Positions 24,501 through 36,500 of a DNA stretch of 64,000 bases are shown here, in pieces; the first letter of the stretch is position 1; each line of letters starts with the position of its first letter. Location of the stretch: positions 1-64,000 of the forward strand of contig NZ_MUMH01000137.1 of NCBI RefSeq assembly GCF_002155965.1. Direction: 5' to 3'. The DNA is from Allokutzneria sp. NRRL B-24872 (GTDB taxonomy: Bacteria; Actinomycetota; Actinomycetes; Mycobacteriales; Pseudonocardiaceae). The position numbers were made by a program, and so were the translations under genes. The notes under the pieces were generated by a model, which searched no databases, had not been told where the DNA came from, and saw only the letters and a program-made list of their open reading frames with translations.

Positions 24501-27500
24501 TCCACGCCACCGTCGGCGCGTCGTCGACGATCACATAGTCAGTGCCCTCGATCTTCAGCGTGCCCTCGGCCGCGTTGAACTCCGTGCGGTAGCCGGCCCA
24601 CTCCGCGGCCTCGCGAGCGGTTTCCAGGTGCTCTGCCCGCTGCGCGGCTCGCTGCTGGGCTTGCTGCTCGGCGTCGGGGTTGGGGGCCTGTCCGTCGGAC
24701 TCCCAGCCACGCCCGATCCTCGACCGCACCCCTGCGGTGATCTGTTCGGCGTCCTCCCTCGACCACGCCGAGGTGAACCGGCTGTGGAACATCCTGCGGC
24801 CGTGGTACTTGCCGTACTGCCTGAGCGTCTGCTCGTAGTTCGAGTCGAGCTTGAACGCGTTCACGTCGAGGCGGCGGCCGATCGCCAGGTCGTAGGGCTT
24901 CGACGGCTTGTCGCTGTGCGCCTCGTACGAGCTGAAGATGTTCATCCGCCGCTGACTGGCGATGTCCGCCAAGGCGTAGTTCAACGCGGTGCCTGCGCCC
25001 ACGGCGCCCCGGTACGCGCTTCCGTGGGACTTGACGTACAGGCCCCGGTAGATGGACCGATTCCTGTGGGTGAGGTCCTCGACGGCCATCACCGCCTGGA
25101 TGCCGTCGTCGTCGTGGGCGACGAGCATGAGGTCGTGGTCGGAGGCGAAAGCGTCGTCCACGTAGTACCGGCCGAGGAGGTCGTTCTCCGACCGCGCGTG
25201 CTCGGTGTCCATCAGCGCACGTGACTGCCGCTGGAACGCCAGCCACTCCTGGCTGCCCCGCTCCATCACGGAGATCCGGCCGCCTGCGTCGAAGAACTTC
25301 TTGGTGTGGCGGGCGATGAAGTCCAGCGACTTGTCCGGGACACCCTTGCCGACGTTGGGCGGGAACGCGCGGGAGGACGTGAAGAGGCCCTTGGTGACCA
25401 GCGCGTGGCTGTGCTCGTGCTCCCGGAAGAACAGGAAGTCCAGGTTCTCGGTGCCGGGGACCGGGGGCTGCTCGCCGATCTTGGGCAGGCGGACCCGCTT
25501 CGCCCTGCCGCCCCGCGACTTGGCGAGCGCGGCGTCGGCCGAGGCGTGCGCGTGCTCCTCCAACAGGTTCACGGAGGTGTTGGCCGGGGTGCGACCCTTG
25601 CGCAGTTGTTCGGCGTGGGCGAGTTCGTGCGCGAGGACCCGGATGAGGGTGTCCATGTCGGCGAAGGCCGCAGGGGACAGCCAGATCTCGGTGCCGTGCT
25701 TGTCGACGGGGGTGGCGCCGAGCGCGTTCTCCCGCCTGAGCCACTGCTCGTTCTCCGTGCTGTGCTTCATGACCACGGAGACCTTGCTCAGCGCACGCCC
25801 GAGCCCGGCTCGCCTCGCGGCCTCCTGCACGGTCTCGAAGTTCGGCTCCAGCGTGGGAGCGACGTTCGAGGAGCCCTCGGAGATCCACTTGGTGTAGACG
25901 TGGTCGTAGGTCTCGGAGAGGTTCACCTGGCTGCGGACGACGTGTCCCCACGCCTTCCCGGTGATCCGGCCCTCCCACCGCATCTCGGCCAGCCTGGCGA
26001 GAGCGTCGTGGACGAGGTCCTCCGAGATGCCCGACGAGCGCAGTGCCGCGGCGACGCGGTTCGGTTCGATGTCGAGCAGTTCGCGCTGGACCACGGCGTC
26101 GAACGGCCTGTTGAGGTGCTCCCGGACGAACTCGGAGTCGATGCTCGTATCGCCCGACTCGACCTGTTCCTCCGTCGGCAGGATGTCCGGGTCGCCGAGC
26201 AGCACCAGGCGCCCCGCCCCGTCAGTGCCCGCCGCGCCGTACAGGCCGGTCTTGGCGAGCAGGTAGTGCATGATCGCGGCGCGCTGGCCGTCGAGGGAGC
26301 GCATGGTGGCGAGGTCGACGCCCCGGGTGAAGCCCGGCACGTGCTTGAGCACGACACCGTCCCCGTCGGGGGAGTTCAGCATCGCGGCCGGGATGCCGAG
26401 GTGCTTCCAGCCCACCGCGACCAGCGCCCGCCACTGCGCGCGCAGGCGGTTGATCGTGCTCTCGGGGTCGCTCGGGTCCTGTGCCATCTGCCCCTGGGGG
26501 ATCAGGACACCGATCGGATCGCTCTCCGGGCCGACCCGGGTGTTGCCGTAGTCACTGAGCGCGGACCCGCCTTGCTCTTCCCACACCCGTGCGTCCGGGG
26601 CGGCCAGGCGCTGCTCGAGAGCGGCTTCCTCCGCGCCGTGGGTGATGTCGGCGGTCCCCGATTGCGGCCGGTACGCCAGGAAGGCGCGGCCCTTGGTGAA
26701 CGGCGACTCGTTCCGGTCACGCGCGGGCATGTCGGCCGGGTCTTCGTCGCGCACCCTGCCGAGCGCGGCGGCGGCTTCGGCGTCGGCCTTGGCCTGCCAT
26801 CCCCGGTCGTCCCACGGCAGGACGCGTTCGAGGGCCTTGGAATGGACCAACGCGGCCGCGATGGCGTGGACGAGGGCCTCGTCACTGACGAAAGCCTTGG
26901 GCCCCAACCAGAACTCGCCACCGACGCGGTCGAGCGGCGAGACGGTGCTGGCGTTCTCCCGGGCCATCCACGTCGCCGTCGGCGCGTCGTCGATGAGAAC
27001 CACCCGCACGCCTTCGATCAGCAGCGTGCCCTCGGTGGCGTCGAGTTCTGTGGCGTACCCGGCCCACTCCGCGGCATCGCGAGCGGCTCTCAGGCGAGCG
27101 GCTCGCTGCTCGGCCCGCTGTCGGGCGTCGACGCCGGGGGCTGCTTCGCGGGACCGCCAATCGCGTCCGAGCTGCTTGCGCACCTCGTCGGCGACCTGCC
27201 CGGCGTCCTGCGCCGACCACGCCGAGGTGAAGCCGGTGGTGTAGTCGGCGGCGACGCGCCCACCGTGCTCGGAGAGCAGCGTGTGGTAAGCCGGGTTGAC
27301 CTGCTGAGCCGCCATGTCGAGACGGCGGCCGAGCGCCTGGTGGAAGGGCTTGGACGACAGGCTGCCGTGCGACTCGTACGAGCTGTAGACGTTCCGTCCC
27401 CGCTCGCGGGCGAGGTCGGCAAGGGCGTACTGCAGGGCGGTTCCCGCGCCCGCGGCCCCTCGGTACGCGTTGCCGAGCCACGTCTCTTTCAAACCGGCGA

Positions 27501-30500
27501 AGTCGGGAAGGTCCCTGACACCCACCACTGCCTGGATGCCGTCGTCGTTGTGGGCGACGATCATGAAGTCGTGTTTTTCCTTGAACGCCGTCTTCACGTG
27601 CTTCTGACCGCGTTGGACGATCTCGGACCGGCCGGGGCGCTTGATCATCAGTGCGCGTGTCTGCCGCTCGAACGCCAGCCATTCCTGGCTGCCCTTCTCC
27701 ACCACGGAGATCCGGCCGCCGTCGGCGAAGAACCGGGCGGTGTGGCGGGCGATGAAGGTCACCGCCTCGTCCGGGACCCCGTTGCCCACGTTGGGCGGGG
27801 ACGCGACGGCGGAGGAGAAGAATCCCTTGAGGAACAAGAATCGCGGGTGCTCGGTGCCCTCCTCCGGCGGCTCCTGCCCGACGGTGGGCATGTCCATCAC
27901 GTCGGGGATCACGCGCGCCTCGAGAGGCATGTGAGCCTGGCGCGCCTGGGCCACCGCGGCGCCCATCTCGGAGTGCGCGTGCTTCTCGAGGAGCTGCCTG
28001 GAGGTGTTGGCAGGGGAGAGACCGGCCTTGACCTGACGCGCGTGGCCGATCTCGTGCGAGAGGTACCAGACGTGAATGACCACGTCGTCTCCGGCGAGAG
28101 CACTGCGCGACAACCAGACCTCGCCGTCCTTGTCGACGGGCGTCGCTCCGTGAGCGCCTTCGCGCTCCATCCACGCCTCGGTCACGGCGTCGTCGATGAT
28201 CACCACGCGGATGCCGTCGACGATCACCTCACCGGGGCGCGGGGACGGTTCGACGGTGTAGCCCGCGGCCGTGGCCGCCGCCCGGACCTTGGCCAGCGCC
28301 TCTGCGAGCTCCATCGCCTCCGCGCGCTCGTGCCCCCACACCACGTGGGGGTTGTCCTCCAAGGACTCCCAGCCGCGACCGAGGCGTTCCTGCACCCCGT
28401 CCGCGATGGCGTTGGCGTCGTCCGCGGTCCAGCGCGCGCCGGTGCCGACGCCGAGGCGACGGCCGAGCGCCTGGTGGTAGCCCGAGATCCCGCCGAGGTC
28501 GCTGACGACGCCCATGTCGTGGCGCCCGGCGAAGTCGGCGAGGGCGAACTGGGTCGCGGTGCCCGCACCGGCCACGCCGCGGTAGGCGTTGCCGAACGTG
28601 GTCACCTTGAGGCCGCCCGCCCCCTGATCGACGCCCAGCACGGCCTGGATGCCGTCGGCGTTGTGGGCGACGAAGGCGAACTCCGGCGTGGAGCGGAAGG
28701 TCTCCAGGACGTTGCGCCTGCCCTGGCTCACCCGCTCGTCGGCGACGTCGACATCCGGGGTGAGCGCAAGAGCCTGCCGCTCGAACTCCGCCCACCGCCT
28801 GGTGCCCGGCTCGATCCGCGTGATCTTGCCACCCTCGGCGAAGAACTGGTCGGTGCGGAAGGCGATGAAGTCCATCACCTCGGCAGGGACGGTCTCGCCC
28901 GTGCGCGCGGGGACGTCCTCGGCCGACGGTGCGCGGACCTCGCCGGGGGTGATGTGCTCGGTGATCCGCCAGGAGTCCGAGGCCGACCAGATCGAGTCGA
29001 ACGCCTCCGGGCCGCGCTGCACGGACTTCCGGTCCACCCGGCGGCCGATCGCCTTGTGGACGTGGTTGTCCTCGAACGCGACGCTGACGACGGCCGTGCT
29101 CCGCTGCGCGGCGTACTTGGCCAGCTCCACCTCGGCGGCGACCGCCGCGGTGTTGACGCTCGCGTCCGGTCCGAACCCGGCGGTCAGCGCCGTCTCGATC
29201 TCGACCTCGATGAAGCCGTTGTCGGTCTCGGTGATCGCGATGGTGGCCTGCACGACGCCGTCCACGTGCGCCACGACGACCTTCTGGCCGTGGTTGAGCG
29301 AGTCCCACATCGACGGGGGCAGCCCCGTCGACCTTGTCGACTCGGGCGCCTGCTCGCGGAACTCGTCCAGACGCGCGTCATCGGCGGCGTCGATGATCTC
29401 GACCTTGCCGCCCATCGCCCGGAAGGCGTTGGCGTGGAAGGACAAGAACGCCAGCGCCGCGTCCGGAACGCCGTCGCCGGTGTTCGGCGGGACCGGGTTC
29501 GGGTTCGGGTCCGGTCCGTCATCGCCCGGCGATCCCCAGCCGCGGCCGTCGAGGCGTTCCCGCACCCCGGCGGCCAGCTGCGCCGCGTCCTGCGCGGTCC
29601 ACCGGGAGTTGACGAGGTGCCCGCGGTTCTCCTCGAAGAAGGCCTCGGCGCCCTCCTCCGAACGCAGCTTCGTGACCTGGGCGTGGAGCTGCCGGTCGAG
29701 CACGATCGCGTCGTGCCCGACGCGGCGGCCGATCGTCCGGTGGTAGGTCTCGTCGTCAGTGTTGTCGTAGGTGCTCAGCACGGGCAGGCCGCGCCGCTGT
29801 GCGAGACCGGCGAGGACGTACTGCAAGGCGGTACCGGCACCGGTGGCCTGGCGCGGGGGACTCCCGAGCGTGCGCGATGCCAAGCCCGCGCTGCTGACCT
29901 GGATCCCCAGCGCCGCCTGGAAGCCGTTCGCATCGCGGGCGATGATGATGAAGTCGTGTTCGCTCGCGTCCGCGTTCAGCGCCAGCGCTTGGCGCTCGAA
30001 CTCCGCGTGCTGAGCGCCGCCGCGCTCGACGACGGTGATCCGGCCGTGGTTGGCGAGGAACTGCTCGGTCTGATCCGCGACGAAATCCATCGCTCCTTCG
30101 GGAACGCCCTGACCGGTGTTGGGCGGGACGGGCGTGGCGGGTGGCTCGGCGCCGTAGCGCAGGAAGCGGAGCACCAACTGCTTGCCCGCCCGGAGCCGTG
30201 CCTGCACGGCGTCCACCAGGCGGTTGCCCGGGTCCTCGCCGCGGGCCCTCGCCAGCGCGACGCGGGCCGCCTCGTCGGCCTTGGCCGGGGTGTCGTCGGA
30301 GAGGCGGTGCTGCTGGAGCTGCTGTGCGTAGGTCAGCGCCTGAGCGAGGGCGGCGACCAGGCTCTCCTCGCTGGCGAACGCGCCAGGTGCCAGCCAGATC
30401 TCCCGTCCGTACTGGTTCTCCGGCGCCGCGAACAGCGTCTCGCCGCGCTCCAACGCCGCCAGCTTCCAGCCGCCGTCGACGACCACGACGTCGACCGGTC

Positions 30501-33500
30501 CCAGCAACGCGGTCAACCCAACCCTGGCCGCGACGTCGTGGACGGTCACGAGTTTCGCCGCCCGCTCCCGCCGCCGTTGCGTCGTGTCGGCGTCGGCGGC
30601 GTTCTCCGGGGAGCGCCAGTCACGGCCGCCCAGTCGGTCGTACACCCCGTCGGTGATCTCCAGCGCGTCCTGCGCGCTCCACGCCGAGTTGTGCCTGCTG
30701 TCGCCGGAGAGGTTGAAGGCGCCCCGGTCGATGCGGCGACCGACGGCCAGGTGGTACGGCTCGACGCGAGCGTCCTCGTAGCTGCTGAGCACGGTGGCGC
30801 GCCGCTCTTGGGCGACGTCGGCGAGTGCGTACATCAGCGCGGTGCCCGCACCGGCCGCTCCGTTGTAGGCGTTGCCGATGCGGTGCTCGACGATGGTGTT
30901 CCCGCTGACCGCGTCCTCGTTGACCGAGAAGGTGATCACCGCTTGCAGGCCGTTGTCGTCGTGGGCGACGAGCGCGAAGTCCGGCTTGCCGAGGAAGGGC
31001 GCGAGCACGTTGTCGGCGCTGCCCTCGGCGTACATCGGCGTGCCGCTCCCGCTCTCGCTGAGAGCACGCGCCTGGAGCTCGAACTTCGCCCACTGCGCGC
31101 TGCCCCGCTCGACCAGTGAGATCTCGCCGTTCGCGCCGAAGAACCGCGCTGCCTGCCTGGCGATGACGTCCATCGCCTGCCGAGGCACACCCTGACCGGT
31201 GTTCGGCGGGGTCTGTGCCCCGCTGTGGAGCAGGTAGCCGTCGACGTGGGGCCGCTCGGGGCGGTACGGCGACTGCTCCTCTGGTTCCAGGCCCGCCCTC
31301 TCGAGCGCCGCGGCGGCCTCTGCCTGGGCGTTGCTCTCCAGCAGGTCGACATCGGTGTTGCCGGGGGTGAGCTTGGCGTGCAGCTGCTTGGTGTGTGCCA
31401 GCTCGTGCGTCACCACCTCGACGGCCTTGCTCCAGGAGGTGAAGGCCCAGGGAGCGAAGAGCACCGCGTCGCCACCCATGCCCACGGGCGTCGCGCCGGG
31501 AGCGCCCTCGCGCCGCAGGAAAGACACCTCGCTCGGCGTGAGCTTGGAGTAGCGGACGTCCTTCACCCTCGCCAGCTCGGCCTCCGCGCCACCCAGCCTG
31601 GCGGCTTCCGCGATGGTCTCGTAGGTGATCGGCAGGCCGCCCGCGGTGACGTCGACGCCCCACGCGCGACCGGTGATGGCCCCGGTCTCGCTGATCTCCT
31701 TGGCCCGCTCGACCAGCCACGCCTTCGCGCTCTCGTCGCTGAGACCGAGGGTCATCAGATTGGCGTGGCTCAGACCCCTGACCGCGGCGACGATCCTCGG
31801 GTCCAGTTCGTGGCCGGTCCTGGCCAGGTCGAGCCAGAGACCGACGAGCTCCGAGCGGTCCGGGTCGAACTTGGGCCGGTTCTCGTTGTCCGTGGGGACC
31901 GAGTGTCCGCCCCGCTCGAGCACCAGCGCGCCGTTCACGGACTTCAGCACACCGTTCGACAGCGCACCCGCGAGGTACTGGAGAACCGCTCCGCGCTGGA
32001 TGTTCCACATCGAGAAGGTCTTGCCGATCTCGTCCGGCTCGACGACGGTGCCGGTCTCGATCAGCTGGACGTAGCCGGAAGTGTTTTCCCTGCTCCACCT
32101 GACGGTGACCGGAACCAGATCCGGCCAGCCGAGCTGATCGGCGAGCTCGCTGACCAAGCGCATCCGGAGGGCCGAGCTGTCGCTGGCTTCCTCCCCGCCG
32201 TACTCGGGCACGTAGAGCGCCTTGCGGCCATCGGGCAAGGTGACGATCTGGTCGTCGCCGACGCGCTCGACGGAGGTGTCGGGGTGGGCGAGCAGCACGC
32301 CGAGTTCCAGGCGCTGCTCCGCGATGTCCTTGGTCGACCGCGCGCGCTGGCCGTCGGCGGTCGGGGTGGGCTTCGGCTCCTGGGCGATCTGTTCCATCCG
32401 CGCCCGCACCGCGTCGGCGAGGAAGCGGGCGTCCTGCGGCCTGATCACCGAGTCGACGTCAGGGGCCACCGCGAACGGCTGAGCCAAGTTGCCCATCTGG
32501 CGGCCCATCGCGGCGTTCCGCTGAGTGGCGTTCCTGCCATCCGAGCTACCCGCGATCTCCTGATTCGTGGTGCTCGCGTGCTGCACCAGTGTCAGCTCGA
32601 CCGCACCGGCGAAGCCCTTGGCGGGATTGGCGATGCTCTTCAGCGGCCCGGTGTGGAAGAGGCCGGACCACGTGTTCAGCTGCGCGACCGCGTGAAGTTC
32701 GCCGTTCACGTGCGCCACGACGAGCCCGTGTCCCAGCGGGTCGCCCATCACCGGCATCGGGTCGGGGCGGACTCCCAGCGCGGCGGCCTGGCTGACGAGG
32801 TCCTGCCAGCGGTGGTGCCCCTTGTAGATGATCTCGACGGTGCCGCCGTGCTCCTCGGTGAACGTGTACCGCTCGCGGGCGATCACCTCCACGGCCGACG
32901 GCGGTACACCGCGGCCCACGTTGCCCTGGGGCTGAGCCTGGGCAGGTGCGTTCTGCTGGCGGGGGTCGATCACGACGACGTTGTTGCGCACCGCGATGTT
33001 GCGGAGTTCGTGCTGTGTCGCGGTTTCCGCGGGTGCCAGTCCTCTGCCGACAGTTCCCGACGCCTGGAACACAAGTCCCTGCGGCGTCCGCATCGCCACC
33101 GTCGCCGCGTGCAGCTCGTTGTTCACCGTAGCCACGACGACGGAGACGGAGCCCAGCTGCCTCTGCTGGGCCGCGCGTGCCAGTTCTTGGTCGATCTGTT
33201 GCGCGCCCTTGTGACCGCTCCTGGCCGAGGACTTGATGTCCTGCTCCAGCTTGGCCCACTCCGGGGTGTTGGGCCGGACCTCGAAGGTCTTCCCACCAGC
33301 CCGGCGAAAGCCCATGACCTGCTCGACCGCGGAGTTCCTCGCTTGCGCGTGGGCGGGTCCGTGCTGGTGCCCGTGTCCGCCGCCGTGGAACAGGAAGCGC
33401 TGCTCCTCCACGTCCCGCTCCGGCCCGCGTTCGGGCATCTCGACCACTGTCTCGGGCCTGCCGTGGAAGCGGTCGAGCGCTGCCCGCGCCTCGCCCTCGG

Positions 33501-36500
33501 CGTGCTCTTCCAGCAGATCGACGGGGGTGTTGCTCGGGCGCAGCCCAGCGCGCAGCTGCTCGACGTGGCCCTTCACCTCGTGCGCGATGACCTCGGTGGC
33601 GGCGGCGTCGTCGAGGTCGAACAGATCCGGCGAGAACCAGACCTCGGTGCCGCCCTTGTCGACCGGAGTGGCACCGAGCTCCCGCTCCCGCCGCATCCAG
33701 GCGACGGTGGGGGCGTCGTCGATCGGGACGACGGTGACGCCCTCCATCACCTCGGCGAGCCCGACCCGGGCCGCGAGTTCGTGGACCCGGCGCACCCGCG
33801 CCTCGCGCGTGGCCTCCCGCTCGGCGTCGGTCTGCTCGGTGGGGCTCTCCCACTCCCGGCCGCCGATGCGGTCCCGCACGCCGGTCACGACCTGCTCGAC
33901 GTCACCCGTCGTCCACACGGAGTGCGTCTGGTTCTCGACACGGCGGCCGATCACCTGGTGGTAGGCCTGGTCCTCCGCCGAGTACCCGCTGAGCACACCG
34001 AGGCCGTCGCGGTGCGCGAGCTCGGCCAACGCGTACTGCACGGCCGTTCCCGCGCCGGGCGCGCCACGGTAGGCGTCGCCCAGCGCCTGCACGACGAGGT
34101 TCTCCGGCCCCCGCTGGACGCTCAGCGCGCCCTGGATGCCGTCGGCGTTGTGAGCGACGATCACGTAGTCGTGCGGTGTGCGGAAGGACTCCAGCACGCC
34201 GTCCCGGCCTGCCGTGATCCGCGCGTGCGTTCCGGGGTCGCTCTGGGTGAGCGCCAGCGCTTGCCGCTCGAACTCGGCCCACTGCGGGGTCCCGCGCTCG
34301 ACGACGGTGATCCGGCCGCCGTCGCCGAGGAAGCGCTCGGTGTGGAAGGACATGAAGTCCACCGCCTCGCTCGGCACGTCCTCGCCCGCGTGCGGCGGGA
34401 CGACGGCGGGCGGGAGAGGCGCGGTGCCGGGCTCCGCCAGCGCCGGGAGGGCCTCCAACCGCCCCCGGACCCCGTCGGTGATCGCCCGCGCGTCCTCCGC
34501 CGACCAGAACGAGTTGAGGTCCTCGGTGGTGGAGCGCGCCTCGGTCCGGTCGAGACGACGGCCGATGGCGTTGTGGAACGGCCGCGAGGCTTCGTCGGCG
34601 ACGCTGGCCACCGACACGCCCAGGCCCGCGACGTGCTCGGCGATCGCGAGCTCGACGGCGACCGCCGCCCCGCGCACACCGGAGTCGTGAGAGCTGCCGA
34701 GGGAGAGGATCTCGACGCGGCCGTCGGACTCGTCGATCCTCGCGGCGGCGTGCAGTTCGCCGCCGACGTGCGCGACGAAGATCGTCTCACCGTGCTGGAG
34801 CGCGTCCTTGAGGTACTCGCGCCCCTTCTTCTCCTGTTGGGTCCCCGTGGTGACCGAGGCCAGCCCGGCGGCCTGCTCGAAGAACTCGAACCACGAGTCG
34901 TCGGCGATCCCGCTCGCGGGCCCCCTGACGACGGTGACCTCACCGCCGAGCTCGCTGAAGGCCCTGCTGTGGAAGGCCATGAGGTCCATAGCCGCCGCCG
35001 GGACGCCCTGCCCGGTGTTGGGCGGGACGTCGCCGACCGAGGGCCGGAAGGAGCCGGTCGAGACCAGCCGCGCCCACACGCCGTCGGTGATCGCCTTCGC
35101 GTCCTCCGCCGACCAGATCGAGTTGAACGGCTCCTCTTCGCCGGGGCGCTCGATCTCGATGTCGAGCCTGCGCCCGAAACCGTTGTGCAGCACGTGGACG
35201 TCGGAGCTGACGTCGGTGACGCCGAAGACCGGCATGCCCTCCGACGCGGCGAGGCCGGCCAGCGCGTGCTCCACGGCCACGGCGCCGCCGCGAACGCCGG
35301 TGTGCGCGCTGCCGAGCGTGACCACGCTCAGGTAGTCGTCGCGGTGCCTGAGGCTGACGGCGGCCTGGATGCGCCCGTCGACGTGGGCGACGATGAAGGT
35401 GTCGCCCATCGTGACCGCTTCCAGCAGGTAGCGCCTGCCGAGCGTGACCTCGTCCTCGTCCTTGCCGTCCTCCTGCCGCGCGATCCCCTCCGCTTGGTAG
35501 CGGAAGCCGACCAGGTCCGCGTCGCCCTCGCGCAGCACTGAGATCGTGCCGCCTTGAGCGCGGAACTCGTTGGTGTAGAAGGCGATGACGTCCAGCGCAG
35601 CCGCCGGGACGCCCTGCCCGGTGTTGGGCGGGACATCGGCGACCGACGGCCTCGTCAGCTGACGAGTGCCCTGCCCGGCGATGAAGCCCATCGCCTCGCC
35701 GGGAACGCCGTCGCCGACGTTCGGCGGGACCTCGGCGCCGCTGTGGAACATGTACTTGGCGTTCTGGTGAGCGGGGTCCGGGGGCTCCTGGCCGATCGTC
35801 GGGAACCACACCCGGGCGCGGGGCTCGTCCTCCGGGACCTCACCGCGTTCCTTGCGCGCCGCGAGCTCCAGGGCGGCATCGGCCACGTCGTGCGCGTGCC
35901 GCTCCAGGAGGGCCAGGGAGGTGTTGCCCGGGGTGATGCCCTGCCGCAACTGCTCGGCGTGCGCCAGCTCGTGCGCCAGCACCTTCATGAGGGTGCGCTC
36001 GTCGGCGAAGGCCGAAGGCGCGAGGATGATCTCCAGGCCGTGCTTGTCGACGGGCGTGGCGCCGTCCGCGCGCTCGCGCCGGATGTGGGCCAGCTCCTCC
36101 GGGTCGAGCATCGACATGCGCACGTTCACCCGGGCCAGCTCTGCGCTCATCCCGATCTTCGCCGCGACCTTCGCGACGGTCTCCTGGGAGATCTCCAGGC
36201 CGGTCGAGGTGAGGTCCACGCCCCACTCGCGGCCGGTGATGGCCCTGGTCTCGCTGATCTCCTTGGCCCGCTCGATCAGCCAGCCCTTGGCGTCCCTGTC
36301 GCCGAGGCCGAGGAGGGCCTGCAGGTTCTTGCCGTGCAGACGGGTGACCGAGCTGACGATGTCCGGGTCCAGCTTGTGGCCGGTCTTGGCGAGGTCGAGC
36401 CAGAGCCCCAGGAACGGCAGGCGGTCGAAGGCCTTCTCGGCGTCGAAGGACGTGGAGTCGCGAACACCGGTTCCCGGGAGCGAGGACGAGTTGCCGTGCA

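Larger units (their letters stand above)
20500..27800 (-). repeat. Three-copy tandem repeat P-K-P-G (about 2.45 kb each)
   Basis: Units are P6-K12-P7-G6, P8-K13-P9-G7 and P10-K14-P11-G8. Equivalent points in K12, K13 and K14 lie at 21,056, 23,513 and 25,961, offsets of 2,457 and 2,448 bp, both multiples of 3. Within each unit the first P keeps HExxH and the second has lost it. Confidence 0.75.

Noticed and set aside
20500-27800. CRISPR array or satellite-type DNA repeat
   Set aside because: The repeats are 2.4 kb long, all in frame and coding; there are no short direct repeats with unique spacers.
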